From the NCBI RefSeq assembly GCF_002101315.1, contig NZ_CP020777.1:434001-498000 (forward strand): a DNA stretch of 64,000 nucleotides, given 5' to 3'. Shown here piece by piece: positions 18,390-26,274 of the stretch. A program made the translations under genes and the position numbers. The notes under the pieces are model-generated. The model searched no databases, had not been told where the DNA came from, and saw only the letters and a program-made list of their open reading frames with translations. How positions within the stretch are numbered: position 1 is the first letter of the stretch; each line of letters starts with the position of its first letter. This DNA is from Candidatus Pelagibacter sp. RS39. Lineage in GTDB: Bacteria; Pseudomonadota; Alphaproteobacteria; Pelagibacterales; Pelagibacteraceae.

Positions 18390-19435
18390 CAGAAAATTTT
18401 TGTTAAATGACCCATTTTTCTTTTATCTTTAATTTCTTTTTTAAGATAATCAAAAAAAAATTCATTTTCCTTTAAATTTATATTTTGTCTATATGGTGTA
18501 ATTTGGTTACCTATAAGGTTAATCATCTCTGCATTATGTAATTTCTTTAAAGGAATCTGATCTAAAGAACAAACTGCTCTTATATGATTTTCAAATTGAC
18601 TTACATTAAAAGCATTAATAGTTAAATGTCCAGAATTATGAACTCTTGGTGCTATTTCATTTACATAAAGATTATCATTTCGATCAACAAAAAATTCGAC
18701 ACAAAGTGTACCAATATATTTTAATTCTTCAGAAATTTGTTTACTCCATTCTCTAGATTGTTCTATAAGTTTTTGAGTTATGTCAGCAGGGATTTTAGAT
18801 TTTTTTAAAATTTGATTTTCGTGTATATTTTCTATTGCCTCATAAATTTCATATCTGTTATTACCAAATCTTGTAATTATTACTGAAATTTCTTTTTTTA
18901 ATTTAACCAATTTTTCAAGAATATATTCTTTTGAAAAATCAATATTTAATCCATTCAAATCATTTAGTGATTTGATGGGGTATTGGCCTTTTCCATCATA
19001 ACCCATGGTTGTTGTTTTTAAAATTCCTGGTAAAAAATCACCAAGTGACTCTAAATCAGATTTTTTTTCTATACTAACATACCTTGTTGTTCTGATATTT
19101 AATTTATTAACAAAATCTTTTTCAGCTAAACGGTGTTGAATTAATCGGTTAATAGATGGTTTTGGATTAACATTTTTAAATTTATTTATTTCATTTAAAG
19201 TCTCATAGGGAATATTTTCAAATTCATATGTAACTATACTTACTTTTCTCGCAAAATCGTTAATCTTATTTTTGTCTTTGTAATCACCAAATATAAATTC
19301 ATCACAAAAATTTTGTGCAGGAGCATCTTGATCATTAGAGTAAATTATAGTTTTAATATTTAATTTTTTTGCAGCAACAGACAACATGCTTCCTAATTGA
19401 CCGCCACCAAGTATTCCTAATCTAATTTCAGACAT
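18389..19435 (-). CDS. purK: N5-carboxyaminoimidazole ribonucleotide synthase
   Basis: A 348-residue ATP-grasp enzyme that carboxylates AIR with bicarbonate and ATP in purine synthesis. It opens with LGILGGGQLGSML and has the ATP-grasp elements (GYDGKGQYPIKS, ILEKLVKLKKEISVI, VEFFVDRNDNLYVNEIAPR in sequence order). It follows purE with a 4-base gap on the same strand, the standard pairing. Confidence 0.95.
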   Translation of the reverse strand: MSEIRLGILGGGQLGSMLSVAAKKLNIKTIIYSNDQDAPAQNFCDEFIFGDYKDKNKINDFARKVSIVTYEFENIPYETLNEINKFKNVNPKPSINRLIQHRLAEKDFVNKLNIRTTRYVSIEKKSDLESLGDFLPGILKTTTMGYDGKGQYPIKSLNDLNGLNIDFSKEYILEKLVKLKKEISVIITRFGNNRYEIYEAIENIHENQILKKSKIPADITQKLIEQSREWSKQISEELKYIGTLCVEFFVDRNDNLYVNEIAPRVHNSGHLTINAFNVSQFENHIRAVCSLDQIPLKKLHNAEMINLIGNQITPYRQNINLKENEFFFDYLKKEIKDKRKMGHLTKIF

Positions 19436-19439
19436 TAAA

Positions 19440-19928
19440 TTATTTTGGATTTTTTCTAACTGATTTTGTTTGAGATATTCTCCAACTTTTAAGTTTAGAT
19501 CTTACCAGAGGATTGTTGTTGGAGATAATTGATGCAGCAAGTATCGCTGCATTTATTGCTCCATCCTCTCCTATTGCTAAAGTCCCCACAGGGATACCTT
19601 TTGGCATTTGAGCAATAGATAATAAGCTGTCTAAACCTTTAAGTTTTTTACTTTCAATGGGGACACCTAATACTGGTATTTGAGTAAGTGCAGCTATCAT
19701 CCCGGGTAAATGTGCCGATCCTCCAGCACCTGCAATGATCACACCGATATTATTTTTTTCTGCATCAGATGCGTATTTGTACATTCTCATTGGCGTTCTA
19801 TGAGCAGAAATAATCTTTGTTTCCATGGGAACTTTTAGCTTTTTTAAAATTTGTTTTGCTAATTTCATTGTTTTAAAGTCAGATTGACTACCCATAACAA
19901 TTGAAACTTTCAGATTTTTTTTATTCAT
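19440..19928 (-). CDS. purE: N5-carboxyaminoimidazole ribonucleotide mutase
   Basis: A 162-residue class I PurE converting N5-CAIR to CAIR. The family signatures IVMGSQSDFKTM, ISAHRTPMRMYKYA and IAGAGGSAHLPGMIAALT are complete. It is the first gene of purE-purK-acetyltransferase and is divergent from the M19-like dipeptidase. Confidence 0.96.
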   Translation of the reverse strand: MNKKNLKVSIVMGSQSDFKTMKLAKQILKKLKVPMETKIISAHRTPMRMYKYASDAEKNNIGVIIAGAGGSAHLPGMIAALTQIPVLGVPIESKKLKGLDSLLSIAQMPKGIPVGTLAIGEDGAINAAILAASIISNNNPLVRSKLKSWRISQTKSVRKNPK

Positions 19929-20027
19929 GAGTTATTTATTCAAACTTTATTTCAAAAAATTGTTAAAATTTCAATAAATTAATAGAATTTCAAATACATA
20001 TTGATATGGTTTGATAAAATCAAACTC

Positions 20028-20993
20028 ATGAAATTTAAGATTGATAATTTACAATATTGTAATTGGACTCGAGAAGTATTTGAGATTAATAGACAAGCAG
20101 AACTGGATGCTGTCCACGTAACAATTGTTTATCATGAAGACTATAATGAACTTCTTAATGAAATTAAGAAATGGCAAAAACTTTTTGATGAAAACTCTGA
20201 TTTAATTTTCCATGGTACTAGCTTTAAGGATATTGAGAAAGCTAAATTAGAAAAAAAAACCTCAATTTTTTTTGGTTTTCAAAACTGTTCACCAATTGAG
20301 GATGACATATATTTAGTTGAAAAAGTACATCAACTTGGATGTCGCTTTATGCAATTAACTTATAATAACCAATCTCTTCTCGCAACTGGCTGTTATGAAA
20401 AAATTGATAGTGGAGTAACTAATTTTGGACGTGAGGTGATAAAAGAAATGAACAGAGTTGGAATAGTTATAGACATGTCTCACTCTGCTGAAAAAAGTAC
20501 ATTAGATGCAATTGAAATTAGTGAAAAACCAATTGCGATCACACATGCTAACCCCAGCTTTTGGCATGCTGCTAAAAGAAATAAATCTAATGATTTATTA
20601 AAAGTTTTAAGTGATAGCGGAGGAATGTTAGGTTTTTCATTATATCCTCATCATTTAAAAGATAATAATAATTGTTCCTTAGATAGCTTCTGTGAGATGA
20701 TTGCCAGAACATCAGATATAATGAACATCAAAAATATTGGTATTGGATCTGATTTATGTTTGAATCAGCCTGATGAGATTGTGGAATGGATGAGAAATGG
20801 CACTTGGTCTAAAAGTAAAAATTATGGAGAAGGATCTAAAAATAAACCAGGCTTCCCTAAACAACCAGATTGGTTTGAGGATGCTAGAGGTTTTTTTAAT
20901 ATAGAAAAGGGATTAAGGAAAGTTGGATTTTCAGAGGAAGAAACTAACGGGATATTAGGTAACAATTGGTATAATTTTTATAGAAATATTTAA
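20028..20993 (+). CDS. Atypical M19-family (membrane dipeptidase-like) protein
   Basis: About 321 residues from the ATG at 20028 (an in-frame TTG at 20001 is less likely). The middle and C-terminal parts match renal-dipeptidase-like M19 proteins: TNFGREVIKEMNRVGIVIDMSHSA, ITHANPSFWH and IGIGSDL. However, the N-terminal HxD metal-binding motif of classical M19 enzymes is absent (the equivalent start reads IDNLQYCNWT), and the usual bridging Glu position reads GFQNCSP. One metal site is therefore probably missing, and the enzyme may be mononuclear with a different substrate. It heads a run of four same-strand genes with gaps of 3 and 9 bases and an 8-base overlap. Confidence 0.8.
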   Translation: MKFKIDNLQYCNWTREVFEINRQAELDAVHVTIVYHEDYNELLNEIKKWQKLFDENSDLIFHGTSFKDIEKAKLEKKTSIFFGFQNCSPIEDDIYLVEKVHQLGCRFMQLTYNNQSLLATGCYEKIDSGVTNFGREVIKEMNRVGIVIDMSHSAEKSTLDAIEISEKPIAITHANPSFWHAAKRNKSNDLLKVLSDSGGMLGFSLYPHHLKDNNNCSLDSFCEMIARTSDIMNIKNIGIGSDLCLNQPDEIVEWMRNGTWSKSKNYGEGSKNKPGFPKQPDWFEDARGFFNIEKGLRKVGFSEEETNGILGNNWYNFYRNI

Positions 20994-20996
20994 AAC

Positions 20997-22649
20997 ATGA
21001 AAGTTGAATTAAGAGATCCAAACGTAATAATGAAATTGTCTAGACTAGGGTCTTTTCATCAATCTAAATTATCATTTTTAAGAAGTTTTTTAGATGAATT
21101 TAAAGATTGGGAATACAGCAGAGATTTATTCAACTTAGATTCTGGTGGATATGGAGTAGCGATATATTCTTTTAAAAAAAATAAAAGAGTTTACTCATTA
21201 GTCTGTTTTGCAAACAAAATAGATGACAATGATAGATCAGATAGAGTTATTGCAACAAAATGGGATGCTGCCTTTACTTTGCATGATGGAGTTCCCTCAA
21301 AAAAAGATATTGAAAGATTGAAGAATGAAGTCCCAAGACAAGAAGTTGGTAGACTTTCATACAAAGAATTAACTTTATCTAGAGCAAATAAATCAGTTAG
21401 AGTCTTTAATCATGTAGTTGAAAACTTAAGTAAAGGTATTCAGCCAGATTTAAATTTATTAGAAAAAGTTGGCTATTTATATAGAACTACTGCCGTTTAC
21501 GGTTCTGGAAAATTTGGTTTAGCAGATCGATTTAGAATTAAAAATAGGGCAGAAATTAACGGACCTTTTAGATTAGAGATGATGTTGGTCTATTTAGTAA
21601 GGCAATTCACTTTTGATCAAGTGAATCATGTAGCAAAGCATAAAGACCCAAAGAATGCAGTAAATTTAGACCCAACAATTTGTAGAAACCTTGGAATAGG
21701 AAACTCAACTGGACTTGGTATGGCACCATTTATTGTAAATCATCCCACGTTATTAAATAATTGGATTTTATCCAGAGAGATTGCTCTAAAAAAAATTAGA
21801 GAAATTAAAAATGTGAACTCAAAAGATAGAGACTTATTCAAAAAATGTGTCAAAGATTCTTTAAAAAATATTACAAGTTGGAATTCTGAGAGTGAATTTC
21901 AAATAAAAAAAATAAATTCGTTACTTATTAATGTAAAAAAATTTTTAGAATTTTTAGAAAATCAATTAGATTTTAAAAGTCCATATCCTTTCAACCAAAT
22001 ATATTTGTGGTTAGAGAAAGAAACTTGCGAAGAAACTATAGAGTATATTGTGTCTATGATGATGGAACCTTTTGATGAAATTGTTCAACCATTGATTAAG
22101 AACATGAGCTCAGATGAGGAAAGATATTTTAGAATTCCCACGGAGAGAACAATTTTAGAACTTAAAAATATTCTAAAGCAAAGGTATCCTGATATTCTTA
22201 AAATTGATTTCAAAGATAAATCAAATTTAAGGAATTTTTGGTTTATATCTAAAAACAAGGAAGAGCCGAGGTATGCAGATCGTTTTGAAGAGGAAGGTGC
22301 AGAATTAGAACAACCTCTTGCGATAGCAAGAGACATTAAAAGACTTAACGATCAATTAAAATCATGTAAAGATGATTTAACTATTGATAGATTTTTAATG
22401 AATAATTCTGACTTAAGACACGTTGTAAGACGAGCATTTATCATTGAAAAATTCCCATATGCTGAGATACAAGATAATACAATTAGTGAAAATGTTGTCC
22501 CAATTGACATGTTAAGATTAAAATTATCTTTTTTTGGTGCGTTAAAATTTGATCCTAGATCAGATAAATGGTTAAGAATTTGTATGTTTCAGGGAGCACC
22601 ACTTCCAAATGAATTAAAAGATTATAATCAGCATTGGGTTTATTGCTAA
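20997..22649 (+). CDS. Conserved hypothetical protein, 550 residues, in an M19/DUF3726 cassette
   Basis: I do not recognise this protein. It is cytosolic by composition (no signal peptide, no membrane segment). It has notable motifs in the first half (SGGYGVAIYSF, CFANKIDDNDRSDRVIATKWD, TAVYGSGKFGLADRFRI) and Trp/Tyr-rich C-terminal motifs (FFGALKFDPRSDKWLRICMFQ, in order). The density of conserved-looking Asp, Arg, Gly and Trp suggests an enzyme. It begins 3 bases after the M19-like gene and is followed after 9 bases by a DUF3726 gene, so the products probably act in one pathway. Confidence 0.75.
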   Translation: MKVELRDPNVIMKLSRLGSFHQSKLSFLRSFLDEFKDWEYSRDLFNLDSGGYGVAIYSFKKNKRVYSLVCFANKIDDNDRSDRVIATKWDAAFTLHDGVPSKKDIERLKNEVPRQEVGRLSYKELTLSRANKSVRVFNHVVENLSKGIQPDLNLLEKVGYLYRTTAVYGSGKFGLADRFRIKNRAEINGPFRLEMMLVYLVRQFTFDQVNHVAKHKDPKNAVNLDPTICRNLGIGNSTGLGMAPFIVNHPTLLNNWILSREIALKKIREIKNVNSKDRDLFKKCVKDSLKNITSWNSESEFQIKKINSLLINVKKFLEFLENQLDFKSPYPFNQIYLWLEKETCEETIEYIVSMMMEPFDEIVQPLIKNMSSDEERYFRIPTERTILELKNILKQRYPDILKIDFKDKSNLRNFWFISKNKEEPRYADRFEEEGAELEQPLAIARDIKRLNDQLKSCKDDLTIDRFLMNNSDLRHVVRRAFIIEKFPYAEIQDNTISENVVPIDMLRLKLSFFGALKFDPRSDKWLRICMFQGAPLPNELKDYNQHWVYC

Positions 22650-22658
22650 TTAAATTTT

Positions 22659-23270
22659 ATGAAATCTTTGAGTGAAATTGAAACAATCTCAAAACGTGCA
22701 AGTAGAGCATCAGGTTACTCTTGGGGAATAAGTGAGGAAGTTGGCAAAAGTATAAGATTATTAGAAATGTTTAGCTTCAAAGGAGTTAAAAATTTAAATG
22801 AATATTTGAAGGAAAAAAAAGATAAAAAGTTTGAAAATCTAAATTTAATTACTGAAAATAATAAATGTTTAAAATTTTCTTATTGCCCAATTATTTTAGG
22901 AGTAAGTTTTTTAGATCAAATTGAAAATCTTGAAAAAATAAAAAAAATTAATTTTTCTAAAATCGCATTCCCATTATTATTTTTACCTTTTCTTAGTAAA
23001 AGTTCAGAAGTTATTGGAAAAAAAATATCTTTTAAATTTGAAAAAAATGAATTTCTCCTAAATATTAATGTCAATATTGCTACAAACTTATTAAATGAAA
23101 ATTGTCCGAATTTGGCAACCAACGCAGAAGTAAAAATTTTAGAAAATAATGACAATTTTATGGAGCAAGATTGGAAAAATTTATATCAGTTATCAGAAAA
23201 AACATTTGTAGAAGAAACAGAAAGTTTAAAAAAAGGTGCGGCAGGAGCAGGTTTAACTGACAATGACTGA
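22659..23270 (+). CDS. DUF3726-family protein
   Basis: A 203-residue protein with the start LSEIETISKRASRASGYSWG followed by ISEEVGKS, and a Gly-rich C-terminus (KKGAAGAGLTDND), both of which I recognise as DUF3726 hallmarks. The middle is hydrophobic-patchy and Lys-rich but has no clear membrane helix. The function of the family is unknown. It follows the 550-residue gene by 9 bases and overlaps a Cys-pair mini-gene by 8 bases. Confidence 0.7.
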   Translation: MKSLSEIETISKRASRASGYSWGISEEVGKSIRLLEMFSFKGVKNLNEYLKEKKDKKFENLNLITENNKCLKFSYCPIILGVSFLDQIENLEKIKKINFSKIAFPLLFLPFLSKSSEVIGKKISFKFEKNEFLLNINVNIATNLLNENCPNLATNAEVKILENNDNFMEQDWKNLYQLSEKTFVEETESLKKGAAGAGLTDND

Positions 23271-23433
23271 AGATAATAACACCAAACACCAAGACAACAC
23301 AAATACTGAAGAGTTAAATGATATTTGTGATGAATGTAAAAATACCGACGAAAGTGTTACCCAAAATTTAATTTTGACTGGTTTTAAAATTTGTAAATCA
23401 TGTAGAGTTTCAAAAACAATCTTTCCAATTTAG
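23263..23433 (+). CDS. Zinc-ribbon-like mini-protein, 56 residues
   Basis: A short gene starting at the ATG inside the DUF3726 stop region (8-base overlap). The first 20 residues are polar and disordered (TEDNNTKHQDNTNTEEL), then two Cys pairs, ICDECK and ICKSC, about 20 residues apart give a CxxC...CxxC zinc-knuckle pattern. It ends in the antisense end of the next gene (4-base convergent overlap). Overlap with the upstream gene and the preserved Cys spacing support a real coding gene belonging to the cassette. Confidence 0.65.
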   Translation: MTEDNNTKHQDNTNTEELNDICDECKNTDESVTQNLILTGFKICKSCRVSKTIFPI

Positions 23434-23972
23434 ATACTATTTATTGGTAAAGCATTCATTCTACTCATAACAAAAGATATTGATAAAAAAGCAATAATCA
23501 AAAAAGATAAAAATATTATTCCAAATGATTTAAAATTGGATTTTAAATTTAAAATTTGTTTTGTTGAAATAATTAAACCTGCAAAAATCCAAAATTGAGT
23601 AAGAAAAATGATTGGTATCATCAATTCAGGTGTTAATGCAAAAAATCTTATTAAACCTGGGGCATGAGCAAAACCGACTGCTATTAAAACTTTTTTAAAA
23701 GATACTTTTGTTTGTTTATCTGGAAATAATTTAACTCCAATTACATATATAAAAATTGCCCAAATGAACCATGTCAAAATTGCTGTGAGTCCAGACATCC
23801 CTATGGCTGTTTTAACTACTGTATTTGCAGCCACTGCTCCTGCAACACCATCTAATATCATTATCAAACCTGCAAAATATATTGCAGCTTCACCAAAATT
23901 TCTGTTATCACTATAAAGAGTTTTATCTAATCTTATAGATTTGAAAATTATATTTAGAAATTCAGCAAACAT
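23430..23972 (-). CDS. Yip1-domain integral membrane protein
   Basis: A 180-residue membrane protein with about five hydrophobic helices and the Yip1-family pattern, including a basic loop with KKVLIAVGFAHAPGLIRF. The function of bacterial Yip1 proteins is not known. The start codon follows immediately after the stop codon of a 34-residue membrane peptide on the same strand, suggesting coupled translation. Confidence 0.75.
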   Translation of the reverse strand: MFAEFLNIIFKSIRLDKTLYSDNRNFGEAAIYFAGLIMILDGVAGAVAANTVVKTAIGMSGLTAILTWFIWAIFIYVIGVKLFPDKQTKVSFKKVLIAVGFAHAPGLIRFFALTPELMIPIIFLTQFWIFAGLIISTKQILNLKSNFKSFGIIFLSFLIIAFLSISFVMSRMNALPINSI

Positions 23973-24077
23973 TCATTTTTTTTTATTTTTTTGATCTTTA
24001 TACGACACAATCAATGGGAATAGTAATAATGCAATAGATATAATAATGCAAATTACAATAATGAAGCCTATTGTCAT
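23973..24077 (-). CDS. 34-residue single-pass membrane peptide
   Basis: An open frame starting MTIGFIIVICIII and ending in a very basic tail (SYKDQKNKKK). The first 24 residues form one transmembrane helix and the positive tail predicts a cytosolic C-terminus. Its TGA abuts the ATG of the Yip1 gene with no gap. It starts just after the terminator of the upstream demethylase-like gene. The Shine-Dalgarno is not obvious, so confidence is moderate. Confidence 0.45.
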   Translation of the reverse strand: MTIGFIIVICIIISIALLLFPLIVSYKDQKNKKK

Positions 24078-24082
24078 TAAGA

Positions 24083-24107
24083 TTAAAAGGGGAGCATTAG
24101 CTCCCCT
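24083..24107 (-). terminator. Terminator after the GcvT-family demethylase gene
   Basis: On the minus strand a perfect 7-pair GC-rich stem (GGGGAGC / GCTCCCC, loop TAAT) is followed by TTTT. It lies 10 bases after the stop of the gene at 24117-25475 and just before the 34-residue ORF. Confidence 0.75.
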
Positions 24108-24116
24108 AAAAATTTG

Positions 24117-25475
24117 TTAACCTTTTACTACCTCTCTAGTATTTGCATTGTAGGATTCCTTGAAAGGAATATCGACTACCACAGCATTAACTGGAGTACC
24201 TGGCGTATCAGAATATTTTTCAGGTAAATGAACTTTAAATTTAGTTCCAACTTTACCTTTAGGAAAGCCATTCGCATTTAAAGTTCCATCAAATGGAACA
24301 TATCCCATAGCAATATTAGTTTTCTTTTCAGGATGCCACCATGGTGACGTTACAAACCCGACAGGATCTCCACCACTTTCATTTGATATTAACCAAAAAT
24401 CGGGCGCATAATCATCGATGGGTTTTCCACCTAACTCCAATCCAACTAACTGAAGTTTATATGGTTTTTTGCCATCTTTAAGTTCTTTACCCATTTTTTC
24501 TAATGCAGCTTTTCCAACATAATCTGCAGTCTTTTTCCATTCTCCTTTTCCAGATAATGAAACTTGGTAACCTAAATTACACTGAAAAGGATTATGTTGC
24601 ATATCCATATCTTGTCCCCAGGAAAGAATTCCAGCTTGAATTCTTCTGTGATGAGCGGGAGCAATAACCATTAAGTTATGTTTTTTTCCTGCCTCAAGAA
24701 CTGCATTCCACATATCTTCAGCATACATAGTTGCATTTCTTAAATATATTTCATATCCAGCCTCACCAGAGAAACCTGATTGTGAAATTACACAACTTCT
24801 CCCTCCAACTTTAACCTCAGCTAAACCATAAAAAGGCATATTATCAAAATCAACTTGATCTCCGCAAAGATCTTTCATCAAAGCTTTTGATTTAGGACCT
24901 TGTATTTGAACTGGACATGCATCAATTTCTTCAATTGTGCAATTGAACCTTCCATCAGCGTTGACACCTTGTAAATACATTCCGATGTCAGAGTCAGATA
25001 ATGAAAACCAAAATTCATCTTTTGAAATTCTTAATAATATTGGATCATTTAAAACACCACCATAAGCATTACACAAAATTACATACCTTGCTCTCATTGG
25101 AGAGATTTTAGTTGCATCTCTTGTGATTACATAATCTGTAAATTTTTCTGCATCTGGGCCTTTTACTCTTATTTGTCTCTCAACAGCAACGTTCCACATC
25201 GTTACATGATTTACAATTGCATCGTACTCAACCATCGCTCCACCATCCTCTGGTTTTACATATCCTCTAGGATGATAAATTCGATTGTAAACAGTTGCTC
25301 TCCAACAACCTGCCTGCATTGATAAATGCCAATACGGTGATTTTCTCACTCTTGTTGAAATTAACATCTCAACTTTTGTTGGCCCACTTTGTCTTAAATT
25401 ATATGGTACTTGTCGATCTGATTGATCAACTGAAGTAACATGTTTTAGTTTAGTATAGTCAAATTCTTTAGACAT
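24117..25475 (-). CDS. GcvT/LigM/DmdA-like THF-dependent demethylase
   Basis: A 452-residue member of the aminomethyltransferase (GcvT) superfamily. It resembles THF-dependent demethylases such as LigM and DmdA more than glycine-cleavage T protein: it is about 80 residues longer than GcvT and has the IQGPKSKALMKDL and SGFSGEAGYEIYLRN segments, plus a C-terminal GTKFKVHLPEK barrel. It probably moves a methyl group from an O-, N- or S-methyl substrate to THF. The substrate is unknown. ATG at 25475 is chosen over 25481 because the Shine-Dalgarno AAGGAG sits 7 bases before it. It overlaps the MetF-like gene by 8 bases, so methyl-THF made here can be handed on. Confidence 0.85.
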   Translation of the reverse strand: MSKEFDYTKLKHVTSVDQSDRQVPYNLRQSGPTKVEMLISTRVRKSPYWHLSMQAGCWRATVYNRIYHPRGYVKPEDGGAMVEYDAIVNHVTMWNVAVERQIRVKGPDAEKFTDYVITRDATKISPMRARYVILCNAYGGVLNDPILLRISKDEFWFSLSDSDIGMYLQGVNADGRFNCTIEEIDACPVQIQGPKSKALMKDLCGDQVDFDNMPFYGLAEVKVGGRSCVISQSGFSGEAGYEIYLRNATMYAEDMWNAVLEAGKKHNLMVIAPAHHRRIQAGILSWGQDMDMQHNPFQCNLGYQVSLSGKGEWKKTADYVGKAALEKMGKELKDGKKPYKLQLVGLELGGKPIDDYAPDFWLISNESGGDPVGFVTSPWWHPEKKTNIAMGYVPFDGTLNANGFPKGKVGTKFKVHLPEKYSDTPGTPVNAVVVDIPFKESYNANTREVVKG

Positions 25476-26196
25476 AACCATTCTCCTTCAACCACTTGTT
25501 TGTTTCCTTCAAGCCGCCGAATGTATAAATGTGGAAGAAATCAGTATGCGATTTAACTTTCCCAATTAGATCATTAGGGTCTTTAGGTTTTAATAAATCT
25601 AACGCCTTAGTAAAATTAGATTTAAGAAAATTTAAGGAATTTTTTGCTCCAACAATATTAGCAAATTTAATTAAGCTCGATATTTTTAGAGGCCCAGTAA
25701 TTCCAACATGCACTGGTACGCTTTGTTTAGAAACAAAATCTATTATAGGCTGAGGATCTAACAACCACTGTGTTACTATATAATCAGCATAAGGCTTTTT
25801 ATCTATCATAGCTTTTTCTAAATCTGAATCGGATATATCAGGACTCCCCTCTGGGTGTCCAGCAATTCCTATTGTCATCTTCTCAAAATAACCAGTCTCC
25901 AAAAGTTGAAATGAGCTATCAAATTTTCCCATTGGTTCTCTTCCTCCACCAATCACTAAAACTTGTTTAACTCCCCCATCTTTACACCTGGAAACATAAT
26001 CTTTTAACTGCTTTTCATCCTGCATTGATCTTGCAGGAAAGTGAGGTACCGGGTTAAAACCTTTTTTGACTAACTCAACTGCCTGTTGAGCTGTTTCCCT
26101 GTAGTCACCCCCTGGTAACATTGTTACATAAACATCCTTTACCTGAGGCACTGTATCCAGATCTGTTTGAGGACCAATTTCCAAAGAAAATTTCAT
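25468..26196 (-). CDS. Methylenetetrahydrofolate reductase-like protein (short MetF family)
   Basis: A 242-residue TIM-barrel protein related to MetF but about 50 residues shorter. Visible features are the start FSLEIGP, PHFPARSM (folate/flavin region), VLVIGGGREPMGKF and IGIAGHPEGSP. Its coupling to a methyl-transferring GcvT-family gene suggests it oxidises methyl-THF to methylene-THF for C1 oxidation, instead of feeding methionine synthesis. This direction is an inference from context. It is divergent from the Rieske oxygenase. Confidence 0.85.
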   Translation of the reverse strand: MKFSLEIGPQTDLDTVPQVKDVYVTMLPGGDYRETAQQAVELVKKGFNPVPHFPARSMQDEKQLKDYVSRCKDGGVKQVLVIGGGREPMGKFDSSFQLLETGYFEKMTIGIAGHPEGSPDISDSDLEKAMIDKKPYADYIVTQWLLDPQPIIDFVSKQSVPVHVGITGPLKISSLIKFANIVGAKNSLNFLKSNFTKALDLLKPKDPNDLIGKVKSHTDFFHIYTFGGLKETNKWLKENGYV

Positions 26197-26274
26197 TTAT
26201 TAATCATTATATTTTTTAAAATCGCTGTCAAAGAAATTCATTTAAAGGTGTGGTGAAATTTGTTGCCAAAAAAA

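Noticed and set aside
24117-25475. Glycine-cleavage T protein identity
   Set aside because: The protein is about 80 residues longer than GcvT, no gcvH/gcvP is adjacent, and its C-terminal barrel resembles LigM/DmdA-type demethylases.
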